Positions 42,432 to 51,275 of a DNA stretch of 64,000 nucleotides are shown here, one piece after another (position 1 is the first letter of the stretch; each line of letters starts with the position of its first letter). Origin of the DNA: Elusimicrobia bacterium GWA2_66_18. Lineage in GTDB: Bacteria; Elusimicrobiota; Elusimicrobia; UBA1565; UBA9628. The stretch spans positions 25,290 through 89,289 of the forward strand of contig MGTX01000014.1 of NCBI GenBank assembly GCA_001799675.1. The letters are read 5' to 3'. The notes beneath the pieces were generated by a model. It worked only from the letters and a program-made list of their open reading frames with translations. It was not told the origin of the DNA and did not search any database. The position numbers and the translations under genes are program-made.

Positions 42432-45400
42432 ATCGACAACTCGCTTTCGCGACATTTTCGGCGCTCGGTCGGCGCGGTCGGGCTCACCCTCGCGGCGGCC
42501 CTGCTCTTGCGTCCGGCCGCCGCCCAATTCACGGCGCCTTATGACCCGGATTTCGCACCTCTCAAAGAGGAGAAGTCCGAGCCGAAGCCCGAGACCCCAG
42601 CCGCACCCGATCAACTAACCCCCGCCAAGACCCCCTTCCTTCTCCTCGAGAGGCCGGAACGCGACCGCATCCTCGACCAGCGCGCCGAGCCCGCGGCCCC
42701 CGCAGCCCCGGAGCCGCGCGGCTACTCGATCGAACGCTTCCAGAAAGTGCGCGAACAGGTGGAGCGCGGCGAGGAGCCGGGCCGGGATATCGCCCGGCCC
42801 GGCGAGGAAGGCATGGGCCTGCCCGGAGAGATCATCGGCTCGACCGAGGCGCCCAAGCCTCCTCCGCCCGAAGTGGAACTGCCGACCTACGGCACCAGCC
42901 TCTCCGTCACCGGCCGCAAGGTGATCGGCTTCAACTTCTCCGAGAAGCGCTTCCTCCGGGACCAGAAGACGACGGGGCGCGTTAAGACCGCCAATCTCAT
43001 CGAGATCAACCAGCAACTCCAGTTGCGCATGCAGGGCAAGGTCGGCCCGAAGATCACGGTCAACGTCGATTATGACGACACCAAGACGAACCAGCAGGAC
43101 ATCTCGGTGGTCTACCAGGGCGACCCGAACGAGGTGGTCCAGAACGTCGCCTTCGGAGACATCGACCTCTCCCTGCCGTCCACCGAGTTCGTCTCCTACA
43201 ACAAGCAGCTCTTCGGCATCCGCGCCGACGTCAAGTACAACGGTTTCAAGGCGACCTTCATCGGCTCGCGCACCAAGGGCACGACCAAAACGAAGCAGTT
43301 CCTGGGCAACTCCCAGTTCGTGGCGACCGATATCTCCGACACCTCCTACCTGCGCCGCCAGTACTACGATCTGACCTTCGGCAACGCCGCGCGCCTGCCC
43401 ATCAGGGCCGGCTCCGAGCGCGTATACCTGGCCCGACAAGAGACCGGCTCGACCAACGTCAACGAGCAGACCTTCACCGCCGACGACATCGCCTTCCAGG
43501 GCGTGAATACCTCGTCCTTCACCGGCCGCTTCCTGGCCATGATCGCCGGCCAGGACTACACCATCGACTACGCCAAGGGCTATATCCAGTTCCGCAATCA
43601 ACTCCAGTCCCAGTACGCGGTCGCCGTGGACTACCTCGACGCCTCCGGAAACCAGTTGACCCTCCAAAAATCGAGCGACACCCTCGCCGGAGGCGGCTCG
43701 GGGCTCTTCAAGCTGATCAAGACGCCCTCGGATATCCCTCTTATTTCCTCCAGCACCGAGGCGGGATTCAACCGCGAGCTCAAGACCTATTACACCATCG
43801 GCCAGAACTCCATCGTCCGAGACAACGGGCGAGGGAGCTTCATCCTGCGCGTGCTCGACGCCAACCGCAACGAGGTGGGTCCCGCGCTCGATCCCATGCA
43901 GAAATACCCCGACACGATCGAGGTGGACTTCGAAAACGGCCTCTTCCACCTCAAACAGCCCTTCTCGATCTCCAACGCCTCGCCCACGGTCGCCGACCCC
44001 GACCTCTACGCCCCGACGCCCATCTCCAAGCGCCTCTTCCGAGTCGAATACAACTACCGCTTCAAAACCTTCTTCCTGGAACCGAACCTGGTGGTCCAGT
44101 CGGAGGTCGTGATCCTCGACGGAGTCAAGCTCAACCGCAACGTGGACTACTTCATCGACTACGAAGCGGGATTCATCACCTTCTTCAACCCCGACCGCAT
44201 CGGCCCCAGCGCCCAGATCGACATCGCCTTCGAAGTGGCTCCATTCGCCGGCCTCAACAACGACACCCTCCTCGGCGCACGCGTCTCCCATGATTTCAAC
44301 GAGCATTTCACGCTGGGCTCGACGCTCCTCTATCAAGCCGGGGCCAAATCTCTTACCGTGCCCCAGATCAACGAGTTGGCAAGGAGCCTCCTGGTCTATG
44401 AGTTTGACTCCCAGGTCAAGAAGATCCAGATCGGCAGGCGCCTGACCGTCAGCTTGGCCGGCGAGTTCGCCCAGAGCCGCCAGAACCTGAATCTCAACGC
44501 CTTCGCCCTCATCGACAACATGGAGGGCATCAAGCAGGAGGATTCCGCGCCGACCCTCGCCTCCCAGTGGCAGATCGCCTCCAACCCGAGCGCCATCCCG
44601 GCCGATCCGGCCAAGGTGGCCCTGGTCTCCGAGGACGTCAAGGTGCTGGAGATCAACCCGCGCGCGCAGGCCACCTCCCAGGAGGTGCAGAAGGTCCTGG
44701 GCCTCACCTACGATTTCAGCGACGCGGAGACCCAGGAAGTCTCGATCGTATTCCCCTTCTCCGTCGCCGGATTGGATATGTCCCAGCGCAGCATCCTCGA
44801 GGTCGTGATGTTGGGAGACGACAGCCTCAACAAGCTGAACTTCCGCCTGGGCGGCATCGACGAAAACGCCGACGGCTCCGGCGTCCTGCGCACCGAGGAC
44901 GCCAACGCCGACGGCCTCCTCCAACCGGGCGAGGACATCGGTTTCCTGTACGACCCGGGCGCGCCCAAATCCAGCCGGCGCTACGGCGCGGGCAACGGCA
45001 TCATCGATTCCTTTGATCTCAACAAGAACGGCCGCCTCGATCCGGACGACGGCAGCGGCGACGACTTCGGCTATGCGGGGACGCATGCCGAACTCTATGA
45101 CGCGACCACCGCCGGCAACCGAACCTCCATCGATTTCACGGGGCCGACCTGGCACACGCTGCAGATTCCCCTCGACATCTCCTCGGCCACCCTCAGCCGC
45201 TGGACCAACATCAAGCAGATTCGGATCTCCGTCAAGAAGGACGCGGCGGGCGACGCCGCCGGCGGGATCAAATTCGCCCGCATCGCGGTGGTGGGCAACA
45301 CCTGGCAGCGCGCCCAGGCCGGCGATCCCTCCCTCCCGGGCTCCACCGTCGGCGCCGGGACCATGACGGTCACGCCGGTCAACAGCGTGGACAACCCGAC

Positions 45401-47882
45401 CTACACGCCCATCTACAACGCGGCCGGGGACGCCTCGCAGGTCTTCAACGACCTCTACGGGAGCCTCTCCGCCCTGCAGAAACAGTCCAATTCGAAGAAT
45501 ATCTCCGAGCAGGCCCTCCAGCTCGACTACCATAACCTCGCGCAGGGCACGACCGTGTACACCAAGCGCGTCTTCTCCCGCGCCATCGACGTCAGCCAGC
45601 ACCGCTACTTCAACTTCCTCGTCTATGGCAACGCGGTTTCCCCGACCGATACGAGCGGCAATCAGGTCTTCTTCCTGCGCGCCGGCACCGACTTCAACTT
45701 CTTCGAGGTGCAGGTCCCCCTGAACTTCATCGGCTGGAAGAAGATCCGCGTGCGCCAAGTGGACCGAGCCGGCAACTCCGTGATGAACGACTGGGTCTCG
45801 GACACCCCCGGCACGGTCATCGTCTCCAGCGGCAACCCCAGCCTCCAACAGTTCGGGGCGCTGACGGCCGGCATCTACGCCCGCACCGGAGCTTCCCCCG
45901 ACGGCCGGGTCTACCTCAACGAGATCCATGTGGCCGAGCCCGTCACGCGCGTCGGCACGGCGCATAAGATCCAGGCCGACTTCGAGTACAAGGACTGGGG
46001 AACGGCCGGCTACAAACAGCGCGCCATCGACCGCAACTTCCAGACTCCGACCTCGGTCGTCTCCAACCAGGACAAGCGCGAGGACAACGGCTACCTAAAC
46101 CTCACGCGCCTGTCGTGGTTTCCCATGAGCTTCTCGCTGTCTCGCTCCCTCACCGACACGCCGAGCACGGTCCAGACCGGCAACCTCTCCAACCTGGTCA
46201 ACCTCCTCCAGCAGGGCAGGGTCACGACCTGGAACGGCGCCGCCCAAGGCAACATCGCCTACGGCGCCCTGCCTCGCCTCAGCCTCGGCCACACGCGAAA
46301 CCGCATCGAATACGACCTTCTCACGCGCCTCGACGACCGCCAGACCTTCAACGCCTCCCTGCAGTACGGCGTGCCGTCCCAAAGCCGCTTCCTGCCGCGC
46401 ACCATCGACCTCACGGCCGGACACGTCCGCTACGACGTGACCTTCGATTCCCCCTTCGCCAAGGCCCTGCCCGGAAACTTCGACATGGCCGAGCGCGGGC
46501 AGTCCTACGGCGCGCGCCTGACCTTCACGCCATGGACGGCCTCCTCCTTCAACCCCTCCTGGTCCACGGCCCGGGTCAACGAGCGCCGCACGGACAGCAC
46601 GAGCGGCACGCCCCTGGCCCGAAAATACCCCAAGTCATTCACGCAGTCAACAGGCTTCTCCTCGAACTTCCGGCTCACCTCCTGGCTCAACCCGCAGATC
46701 AACTACCAGATCGACGCCATCGAGAACAACGTCCTCAACGTCTCGACTTTCGTGCTCGCCTCCTCGACCTACGTCTTCAACCCCGGCGACGTCAAAACAG
46801 TCAACCGCTCCGCCAACGGCTCGGTGAGCCTGCCCATCACCATCGGGGACATCTTCCCGCGTTTGCGCCTCTTGCGCTCGATGAACATCGTATCCGGCTA
46901 TCAACTGCAGGACGGCGACGTCTGGAACCAGGTCGAAAAGGACCTCGGGACCCAGACCGCCCTCTGGGTTCGCAGCCCCCTGCGCCCGAAAAACCCCGTG
47001 GCCCAGCGCGTAAACCTCACTCAGCGCGACACCTGGAACTGCACCCAACGCTGGTCGCCGCTCGAGGGTTTCGAGATGTCCGGCCGCAAGGCGGCCTTGC
47101 GCACGCTGTCCATCTCCAACAACTACGTCCTGAGCCTCCAGCGCTCCGAGGTCACCGGGACGCAGTCGCGGAGCGTCGCGCGCACGCTGCCCGACGCGGT
47201 GGCCAGCATCTCCCAGCTCGAGCAGCTTTGGCACACCGAACGCTGGATGGCCAACAGTCAGATGAACTTCAAGCACTCCCGGCGCGTGACGGAGAACGTC
47301 GGCTCGACGCGCAACATCGAGGAATCCTTCGGCACGGACCTGCGCTCCGTCCTGCTCAAGCGCTACGACGCCACCGTCAGCTACAACCTGCGCACGACCA
47401 AGAACCGCGACCTGCGCGCCGCCGCCAACACCCAGAAAACGCGCCACGAGGACACCTCCGTCCAGGTGACCTTCGACTGGCGCAAGTTCCGCTTCACGCC
47501 GAAGGTGGACTACACGCAGGACAGCACCATCCTCGGCACGGGCGTCGAGAGCCAGAACGTGGAGGTCGTCACGCCCAGCGTCCTGATGCGAGCCGACCTA
47601 GCCCTGCCCAGCGGCCTGCGCCTGCCGGGATCGGCCAAACCACTCCTCTTTACCAACCGCATCATCTGGACGACCACGGCCTCGCTCGCAAACCGCCGCT
47701 CGCCGGTGACGGTGACCGACAACTCGCGCCTCTTCTCTCTGAGCACCAGCGGCGACTACGAAATCGCCAAGAACCTGCGCATGACCCTCAACGGCTCGGC
47801 CCAGCGCCTGTGGCACCGCTACCTCAAGGAAGAGGACTTCATCTCCTACGCCTTCGGCACCACCCTGACCTTTCAATTCTAG
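42432..47882 (+). CDS. Giant SprA-like outer-membrane protein (type IX secretion translocon homologue)
   Basis: About 1816 residues. A Sec signal (RHFRRSVGAVG, then LTLAAALLLRPAAAQ) leads to an acidic, Pro-rich linker and a long strand-rich body. INQQLQLRMQGKVGPKITV, VVYQGDPNEVVQNVAFGDI and KQLFGIRADVKY match, segment by segment and in the same order, the N-terminal half of Bacteroidota SprA, the T9SS outer-membrane translocon. Around 810-870, NADGSGVLRTEDANADG and LNKNGRLDPDDGSG look like calcium-binding loops. The C-terminal 650 residues are barrel-like strands ending in FQF. It is shorter than classical SprA (about 2400 aa). No ATG, GTG or TTG lies in frame ahead of the signal peptide; ATC at 42432 is my best start. 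Confidence 0.75.
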   Translation: MDNSLSRHFRRSVGAVGLTLAAALLLRPAAAQFTAPYDPDFAPLKEEKSEPKPETPAAPDQLTPAKTPFLLLERPERDRILDQRAEPAAPAAPEPRGYSIERFQKVREQVERGEEPGRDIARPGEEGMGLPGEIIGSTEAPKPPPPEVELPTYGTSLSVTGRKVIGFNFSEKRFLRDQKTTGRVKTANLIEINQQLQLRMQGKVGPKITVNVDYDDTKTNQQDISVVYQGDPNEVVQNVAFGDIDLSLPSTEFVSYNKQLFGIRADVKYNGFKATFIGSRTKGTTKTKQFLGNSQFVATDISDTSYLRRQYYDLTFGNAARLPIRAGSERVYLARQETGSTNVNEQTFTADDIAFQGVNTSSFTGRFLAMIAGQDYTIDYAKGYIQFRNQLQSQYAVAVDYLDASGNQLTLQKSSDTLAGGGSGLFKLIKTPSDIPLISSSTEAGFNRELKTYYTIGQNSIVRDNGRGSFILRVLDANRNEVGPALDPMQKYPDTIEVDFENGLFHLKQPFSISNASPTVADPDLYAPTPISKRLFRVEYNYRFKTFFLEPNLVVQSEVVILDGVKLNRNVDYFIDYEAGFITFFNPDRIGPSAQIDIAFEVAPFAGLNNDTLLGARVSHDFNEHFTLGSTLLYQAGAKSLTVPQINELARSLLVYEFDSQVKKIQIGRRLTVSLAGEFAQSRQNLNLNAFALIDNMEGIKQEDSAPTLASQWQIASNPSAIPADPAKVALVSEDVKVLEINPRAQATSQEVQKVLGLTYDFSDAETQEVSIVFPFSVAGLDMSQRSILEVVMLGDDSLNKLNFRLGGIDENADGSGVLRTEDANADGLLQPGEDIGFLYDPGAPKSSRRYGAGNGIIDSFDLNKNGRLDPDDGSGDDFGYAGTHAELYDATTAGNRTSIDFTGPTWHTLQIPLDISSATLSRWTNIKQIRISVKKDAAGDAAGGIKFARIAVVGNTWQRAQAGDPSLPGSTVGAGTMTVTPVNSVDNPTYTPIYNAAGDASQVFNDLYGSLSALQKQSNSKNISEQALQLDYHNLAQGTTVYTKRVFSRAIDVSQHRYFNFLVYGNAVSPTDTSGNQVFFLRAGTDFNFFEVQVPLNFIGWKKIRVRQVDRAGNSVMNDWVSDTPGTVIVSSGNPSLQQFGALTAGIYARTGASPDGRVYLNEIHVAEPVTRVGTAHKIQADFEYKDWGTAGYKQRAIDRNFQTPTSVVSNQDKREDNGYLNLTRLSWFPMSFSLSRSLTDTPSTVQTGNLSNLVNLLQQGRVTTWNGAAQGNIAYGALPRLSLGHTRNRIEYDLLTRLDDRQTFNASLQYGVPSQSRFLPRTIDLTAGHVRYDVTFDSPFAKALPGNFDMAERGQSYGARLTFTPWTASSFNPSWSTARVNERRTDSTSGTPLARKYPKSFTQSTGFSSNFRLTSWLNPQINYQIDAIENNVLNVSTFVLASSTYVFNPGDVKTVNRSANGSVSLPITIGDIFPRLRLLRSMNIVSGYQLQDGDVWNQVEKDLGTQTALWVRSPLRPKNPVAQRVNLTQRDTWNCTQRWSPLEGFEMSGRKAALRTLSISNNYVLSLQRSEVTGTQSRSVARTLPDAVASISQLEQLWHTERWMANSQMNFKHSRRVTENVGSTRNIEESFGTDLRSVLLKRYDATVSYNLRTTKNRDLRAAANTQKTRHEDTSVQVTFDWRKFRFTPKVDYTQDSTILGTGVESQNVEVVTPSVLMRADLALPSGLRLPGSAKPLLFTNRIIWTTTASLANRRSPVTVTDNSRLFSLSTSGDYEIAKNLRMTLNGSAQRLWHRYLKEEDFISYAFGTTLTFQF

Positions 47883-47947
47883 CGCCCATGACCAAGAGAC
47901 TCCTCGCCGCCAAGCTCCTCGCGCCCCGCGCCGAGGTCGAGCGCGCC

Positions 47948-48709
47948 TCACCTAAATCGTGAGCGTCCGCGGCGGGACAAGACGACGAGGCGCGTGGAGG
48001 ACTTCCGGCGGGGCGCCCCGGTGAGGCTTCCCCAGGTCCGAATCGGCTCCAAGCCCGCGCGTCGCAAGGCCGCGAAGAGCCGGCGGCGGTCGTAGCCGCG
48101 CACCACGAAGCGGGAGCGCAGGGGGCGGCGGCCCGGGCGCAGGACGATCCACTCATTGACGACCTTGGGATCGCGCCCGCCGGTGAAGAAGGCCTCCTCC
48201 AGGACGAAGGAGCCGTCCTCACGGTCGGCCCAATTCTTCGCGCGGCGGCGGCGCTTGATGGCCGCGTAGTCCACGAGATCTATAAGAAAAAAACCGCCGG
48301 GCTTGAGAGCGCGGGCGGCGCCGCGCAGGACCTTCAAATCGTCGCGGGGACGGTCGAAGTAGCCGAAGCTGGTCCAGAGGTTGACGGCGGCGTCGAACTC
48401 GTCCCCGAGATGAACGCGCCGCATGTCGCCCTTGACGAAACGCGCGTTCGCCAGGCCCCGCGCGGCGGCGCGCGCCCGGCGCAGGTACTCGGCGCTCGCG
48501 TCGACGCCCAGGACCAGGGCTCCGCGGCGGGCGAGCAGTAATGCGTGACGGCCGGTCCCGCAGGGCATATCCAGAACGCGCGAGCCCTTCTTCAGGCGCA
48601 GGACCTTCCACAAGAAGGCGACCTCGCGAGGGGCGGCGTCCACGGCCTCCGAGGCTCCGGGATCGAAGATGGGCGAGCGAAAGAAGGACTTCGTCCAGTC
48701 GCGGCTCAT
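47948..48709 (-). CDS. Class I SAM-dependent methyltransferase
   Basis: A 253-aa methyltransferase with SAM motif I VLDMPCGTGRHALLLARRG, an acidic motif II GVDASAEYL, VKGDMRRV, and ALKPGGFFLIDLVD after the core. The N-terminal SIFDPG-like region and YDRRRLFAALRRAGL tail fit the small-molecule methyltransferase type rather than an RNA enzyme. The start ATG overlaps the esterase stop (ATGA). The substrate is unknown. It ends 65 bp from the convergent SprA-like gene with no clear terminator between. Confidence 0.88.
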   Translation of the reverse strand: MSRDWTKSFFRSPIFDPGASEAVDAAPREVAFLWKVLRLKKGSRVLDMPCGTGRHALLLARRGALVLGVDASAEYLRRARAAARGLANARFVKGDMRRVHLGDEFDAAVNLWTSFGYFDRPRDDLKVLRGAARALKPGGFFLIDLVDYAAIKRRRRAKNWADREDGSFVLEEAFFTGGRDPKVVNEWIVLRPGRRPLRSRFVVRGYDRRRLFAALRRAGLEPIRTWGSLTGAPRRKSSTRLVVLSRRGRSRFR

Positions 48710-49392
48710 AGCGCCTTCAGCCACGCGCCGAGCTCGCCGACGACCTCGGGCGGCACGCCGTGGCCGCCCTCGAAACGCCGCAGGCTCCCGACCCAGCCGG
48801 CCTCCTGGAGCCCCTTCTCCAGCGCCAACGCCTGTTGGAAGCCCAGGATGGGGTCCACGCTGCCGTGGCTCTGGAAGAAGCGAAGCCCCTTTCGCTTCGG
48901 CGCCAAAACCTTGAAGCTTCCGAGGTCGACCGGGGCGCCGGAGAGGATGATCACCCCCGCCGGGGGCTTCGACGCGCGCAGGGCCAGATCCAGCGCCAGC
49001 ATGGCGCCCTGGGAGAAGCCCATCAAGACGAGCTTTCCCCAATCCCCGCCCAGCTGCGCGAGCAGGCCCTGGAGCAGCCGGCGCGACTCGGCCAGGCCCC
49101 CGGGCTCCGAGTCGGAGAGGTCGCGGGGCACGCCCGTGCGCTGAGCCTCCTCGAAGGCGGCCACGTCGATGGGAAACCACGCCCGCCCGCCCCATTCCAG
49201 AACCTCGGGCGCGTTGGGGAATATCCAGCGCAGGGGCCGTCCGGCCGGGATGTCCAGGGCCAGCGGGGCCAGGTCGCGCATGTCCGCGCCGTAGCCGTGC
49301 ATGCACACGACGGTCAACGCGTTCGCATCGGCGCAGGCGAATTCGACGGCGTCCAGCTTTCCCAGACGGACCAGATGCGGTTGAGCGATCAT
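48706..49392 (-). CDS. Phospholipase/carboxylesterase-type alpha/beta hydrolase
   Basis: A 228-aa hydrolase of the acyl-protein-thioesterase-like (Abhydrolase_2) family. The oxyanion region is MHGYGADMRDL, the nucleophile Ser lies in GFSQGAML (about residue 125), the Asp in SHGSVDPIL, and the His in GGHGVPPE. All three triad members are in place and the length is normal. It is translationally coupled to YgiQ upstream and the methyltransferase downstream by ATGA overlaps. No signal peptide is visible, so it is cytosolic. The substrate is not inferable. Confidence 0.9.
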   Translation of the reverse strand: MIAQPHLVRLGKLDAVEFACADANALTVVCMHGYGADMRDLAPLALDIPAGRPLRWIFPNAPEVLEWGGRAWFPIDVAAFEEAQRTGVPRDLSDSEPGGLAESRRLLQGLLAQLGGDWGKLVLMGFSQGAMLALDLALRASKPPAGVIILSGAPVDLGSFKVLAPKRKGLRFFQSHGSVDPILGFQQALALEKGLQEAGWVGSLRRFEGGHGVPPEVVGELGAWLKAL

Positions 49393-51275
49393 GTCTTCCC
49401 CTCCCGCCGCCCCCGACCCGCGCGACCGCCTCGAACGCGCCGCGCCAGAATCGCCTCGCGCGGGGGATGCGCGGGGATGAGGGCGTCGCAGCCGTCGCCG
49501 ACGAGCTCCCGGCGGCCGGCCCTGAGGAGGGCCTCGCGGACCTCGAAATAGTTCTCGGGCTTGAAGAACTGGAGGAGCGCGCGCTGCAGCCGCCGGTCGC
49601 GCAGGCCCTTGGCGACCGGGACGGGCAGGCCGGTGTCCGGGTTCCTGCCGGTGTGATACATCGCGGTGGCCAGGTCGTGGGGCGAGGGAATGAAGTCCTG
49701 AACCTGATCCGGCTGGTAGCCGTTTTTCTTCAGGAAGACGGCCAGCTCGATCATGGCCTTCAGGTCGGAGCCCGGATGGCTGGCGATGAAATACGGGACG
49801 AGGAACTGCTTCTTGCCGGCCTTCTCGTTCTCCGCGGCGAACTGCCCGGCGAAATCCTCGAACGCGTCGTGCGCCGGCTTCTTCATGAGGGCCAGCACGC
49901 GCGGGTCCACGTGGTCGGGCGCGACCTTGAGCCGCCCGCCGACGTGGCGGCCCACCAGTTCGGCCATGTACGCGGCGGACAGCCGCGCCAGGTCCATGCG
50001 GATGCCGGAAGCCACCAGGACCTTGTCGACGCCCGGAACCGCGCTCGCTTTCTTCAACAACTCGACGAGCGGTCCGTGGTCGGCGCCCAGGCCTGCGCAG
50101 ATGGTCGGGCTCACGCAGGAGAGGCGCTTGCATATCATTTCGATCTCGGGCTTGGTACAGCGCATCTTGTACATGTTTGCCGTCGGGCCGCCGAGATCGC
50201 TGAGCACGCCCTTGAACTCGGGGTCGGCGGCCAGCGTCTTGAGCTCGGACAACACGCTCTCCTGCGAGCGGGACTGGACGGTGCGGCCCTGGTGGGCGGT
50301 GATGGAGCAGAAGGAACAGCCGCCGAAACAGCCGCGCATGATGGTGACCGAGTCCTTGATCATCTCCCAGGCGGGGATGGCATCTCTATAGGACGGATGC
50401 GCGCGCCGGGTATAGGGCAATCCATAATAAAAGTCCATCTTCTCTTGAGTGACGGGAAGCTGGGGCGGAGTCACGACCACCGTGCGGGCGCCGTGCTTTT
50501 GAACGACGGTCTTGGCGTTGAAGGGACTCGTCTCGCGATGGATCAGTCGGGCGGCCTTGAGGAACGCGCCTGGATCGGACTTGACCATCTCGAAGGATGG
50601 GATCTCCACGACATCCTCGCCCGAGGGGACGGTCTCGGATGCGCCGAGAGCATACGCCACGCCGCGCAGATCGCGGCACTCCTTGATCGTGCGGCCCGCT
50701 TGAATCCGCCGCGCGATCTCGGCGAGGGTCTCCTCGCCCATGCCGTACGCCACGAGATCGGCCTTGGAATCCATCAGGATCGAGGGGCGCACCGAGTCGG
50801 ACCAGAAATCGTAGTGCGCCATGCGGCGCAGCGACGCCTCCACGCCCCCGGCGATGACCGGCACGCCGGGAAAAGCCTCCCGGGCCCGCTGGCAGTAGGG
50901 TATGGTGGCGCGGTCGGGACGCAGGCCGATCCTGCCGCCGGGAGAATACGCGTCGTCATTGCGGACTTTCCGGTTGGCCGTGTAATGGTTGATCATCGAG
51001 TCCATGTTCCCCGCCGAGACCGCGAAGAACAGGCGGGGACGGCCGAAACGGCGCCAGGGCTCGGCGCTCTTCCAGTCCGGCTGGGACAAGACGGCGACCC
51101 GATAGCCCGCGGCGGTCAGCACCCGGCCCAGGATGGCCGCCGCGAAGGAGTAGTGGTCGACGTAGGCGTCTCCGGTGACGAAGACGACGTCCACGGCGTC
51201 CCAGCCCCGCGCCTCCATCTCGGCGCGGGCCATGGGAAGCAAACGAGGGTCGAAGCGGACGCAGGGAGCGCCCAC
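49389..51275 (-). CDS. YgiQ family radical SAM protein
   Basis: A 628-aa protein matching the YgiQ family. An N-terminal B12-binding-like domain (VDVVFVTGDAYVDHYSFA, and SAGNMDSMINHYTANRK) is followed by the radical-SAM core. The cluster motif is CFGGCSFC (CX3CX2C), then SSITAHQG-type and LSDLGGPTANMYKM segments unique to the family. The C-terminal ALLQFFKPENYFEVREAL is also diagnostic. The reaction is unknown for the whole family. The start is the GTG at 51275, immediately next to the preceding TAG. Confidence 0.93.
   Translation of the reverse strand: MGAPCVRFDPRLLPMARAEMEARGWDAVDVVFVTGDAYVDHYSFAAAILGRVLTAAGYRVAVLSQPDWKSAEPWRRFGRPRLFFAVSAGNMDSMINHYTANRKVRNDDAYSPGGRIGLRPDRATIPYCQRAREAFPGVPVIAGGVEASLRRMAHYDFWSDSVRPSILMDSKADLVAYGMGEETLAEIARRIQAGRTIKECRDLRGVAYALGASETVPSGEDVVEIPSFEMVKSDPGAFLKAARLIHRETSPFNAKTVVQKHGARTVVVTPPQLPVTQEKMDFYYGLPYTRRAHPSYRDAIPAWEMIKDSVTIMRGCFGGCSFCSITAHQGRTVQSRSQESVLSELKTLAADPEFKGVLSDLGGPTANMYKMRCTKPEIEMICKRLSCVSPTICAGLGADHGPLVELLKKASAVPGVDKVLVASGIRMDLARLSAAYMAELVGRHVGGRLKVAPDHVDPRVLALMKKPAHDAFEDFAGQFAAENEKAGKKQFLVPYFIASHPGSDLKAMIELAVFLKKNGYQPDQVQDFIPSPHDLATAMYHTGRNPDTGLPVPVAKGLRDRRLQRALLQFFKPENYFEVREALLRAGRRELVGDGCDALIPAHPPREAILARRVRGGRAGRGRREGKT

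Noticed and set aside
42615-45965. 1116-aa minus-strand ORF opposite the SprA-like gene
   Set aside because: An antisense shadow of a GC-rich gene. The protein is valine/leucine/glycine-rich with no motifs, and the plus-strand frame shows clear SprA-like conservation.
47888-47962. 24-codon ORF after the SprA-like gene
   Set aside because: No ribosome site, no conservation signal, and it overlaps the end of the convergent methyltransferase gene.
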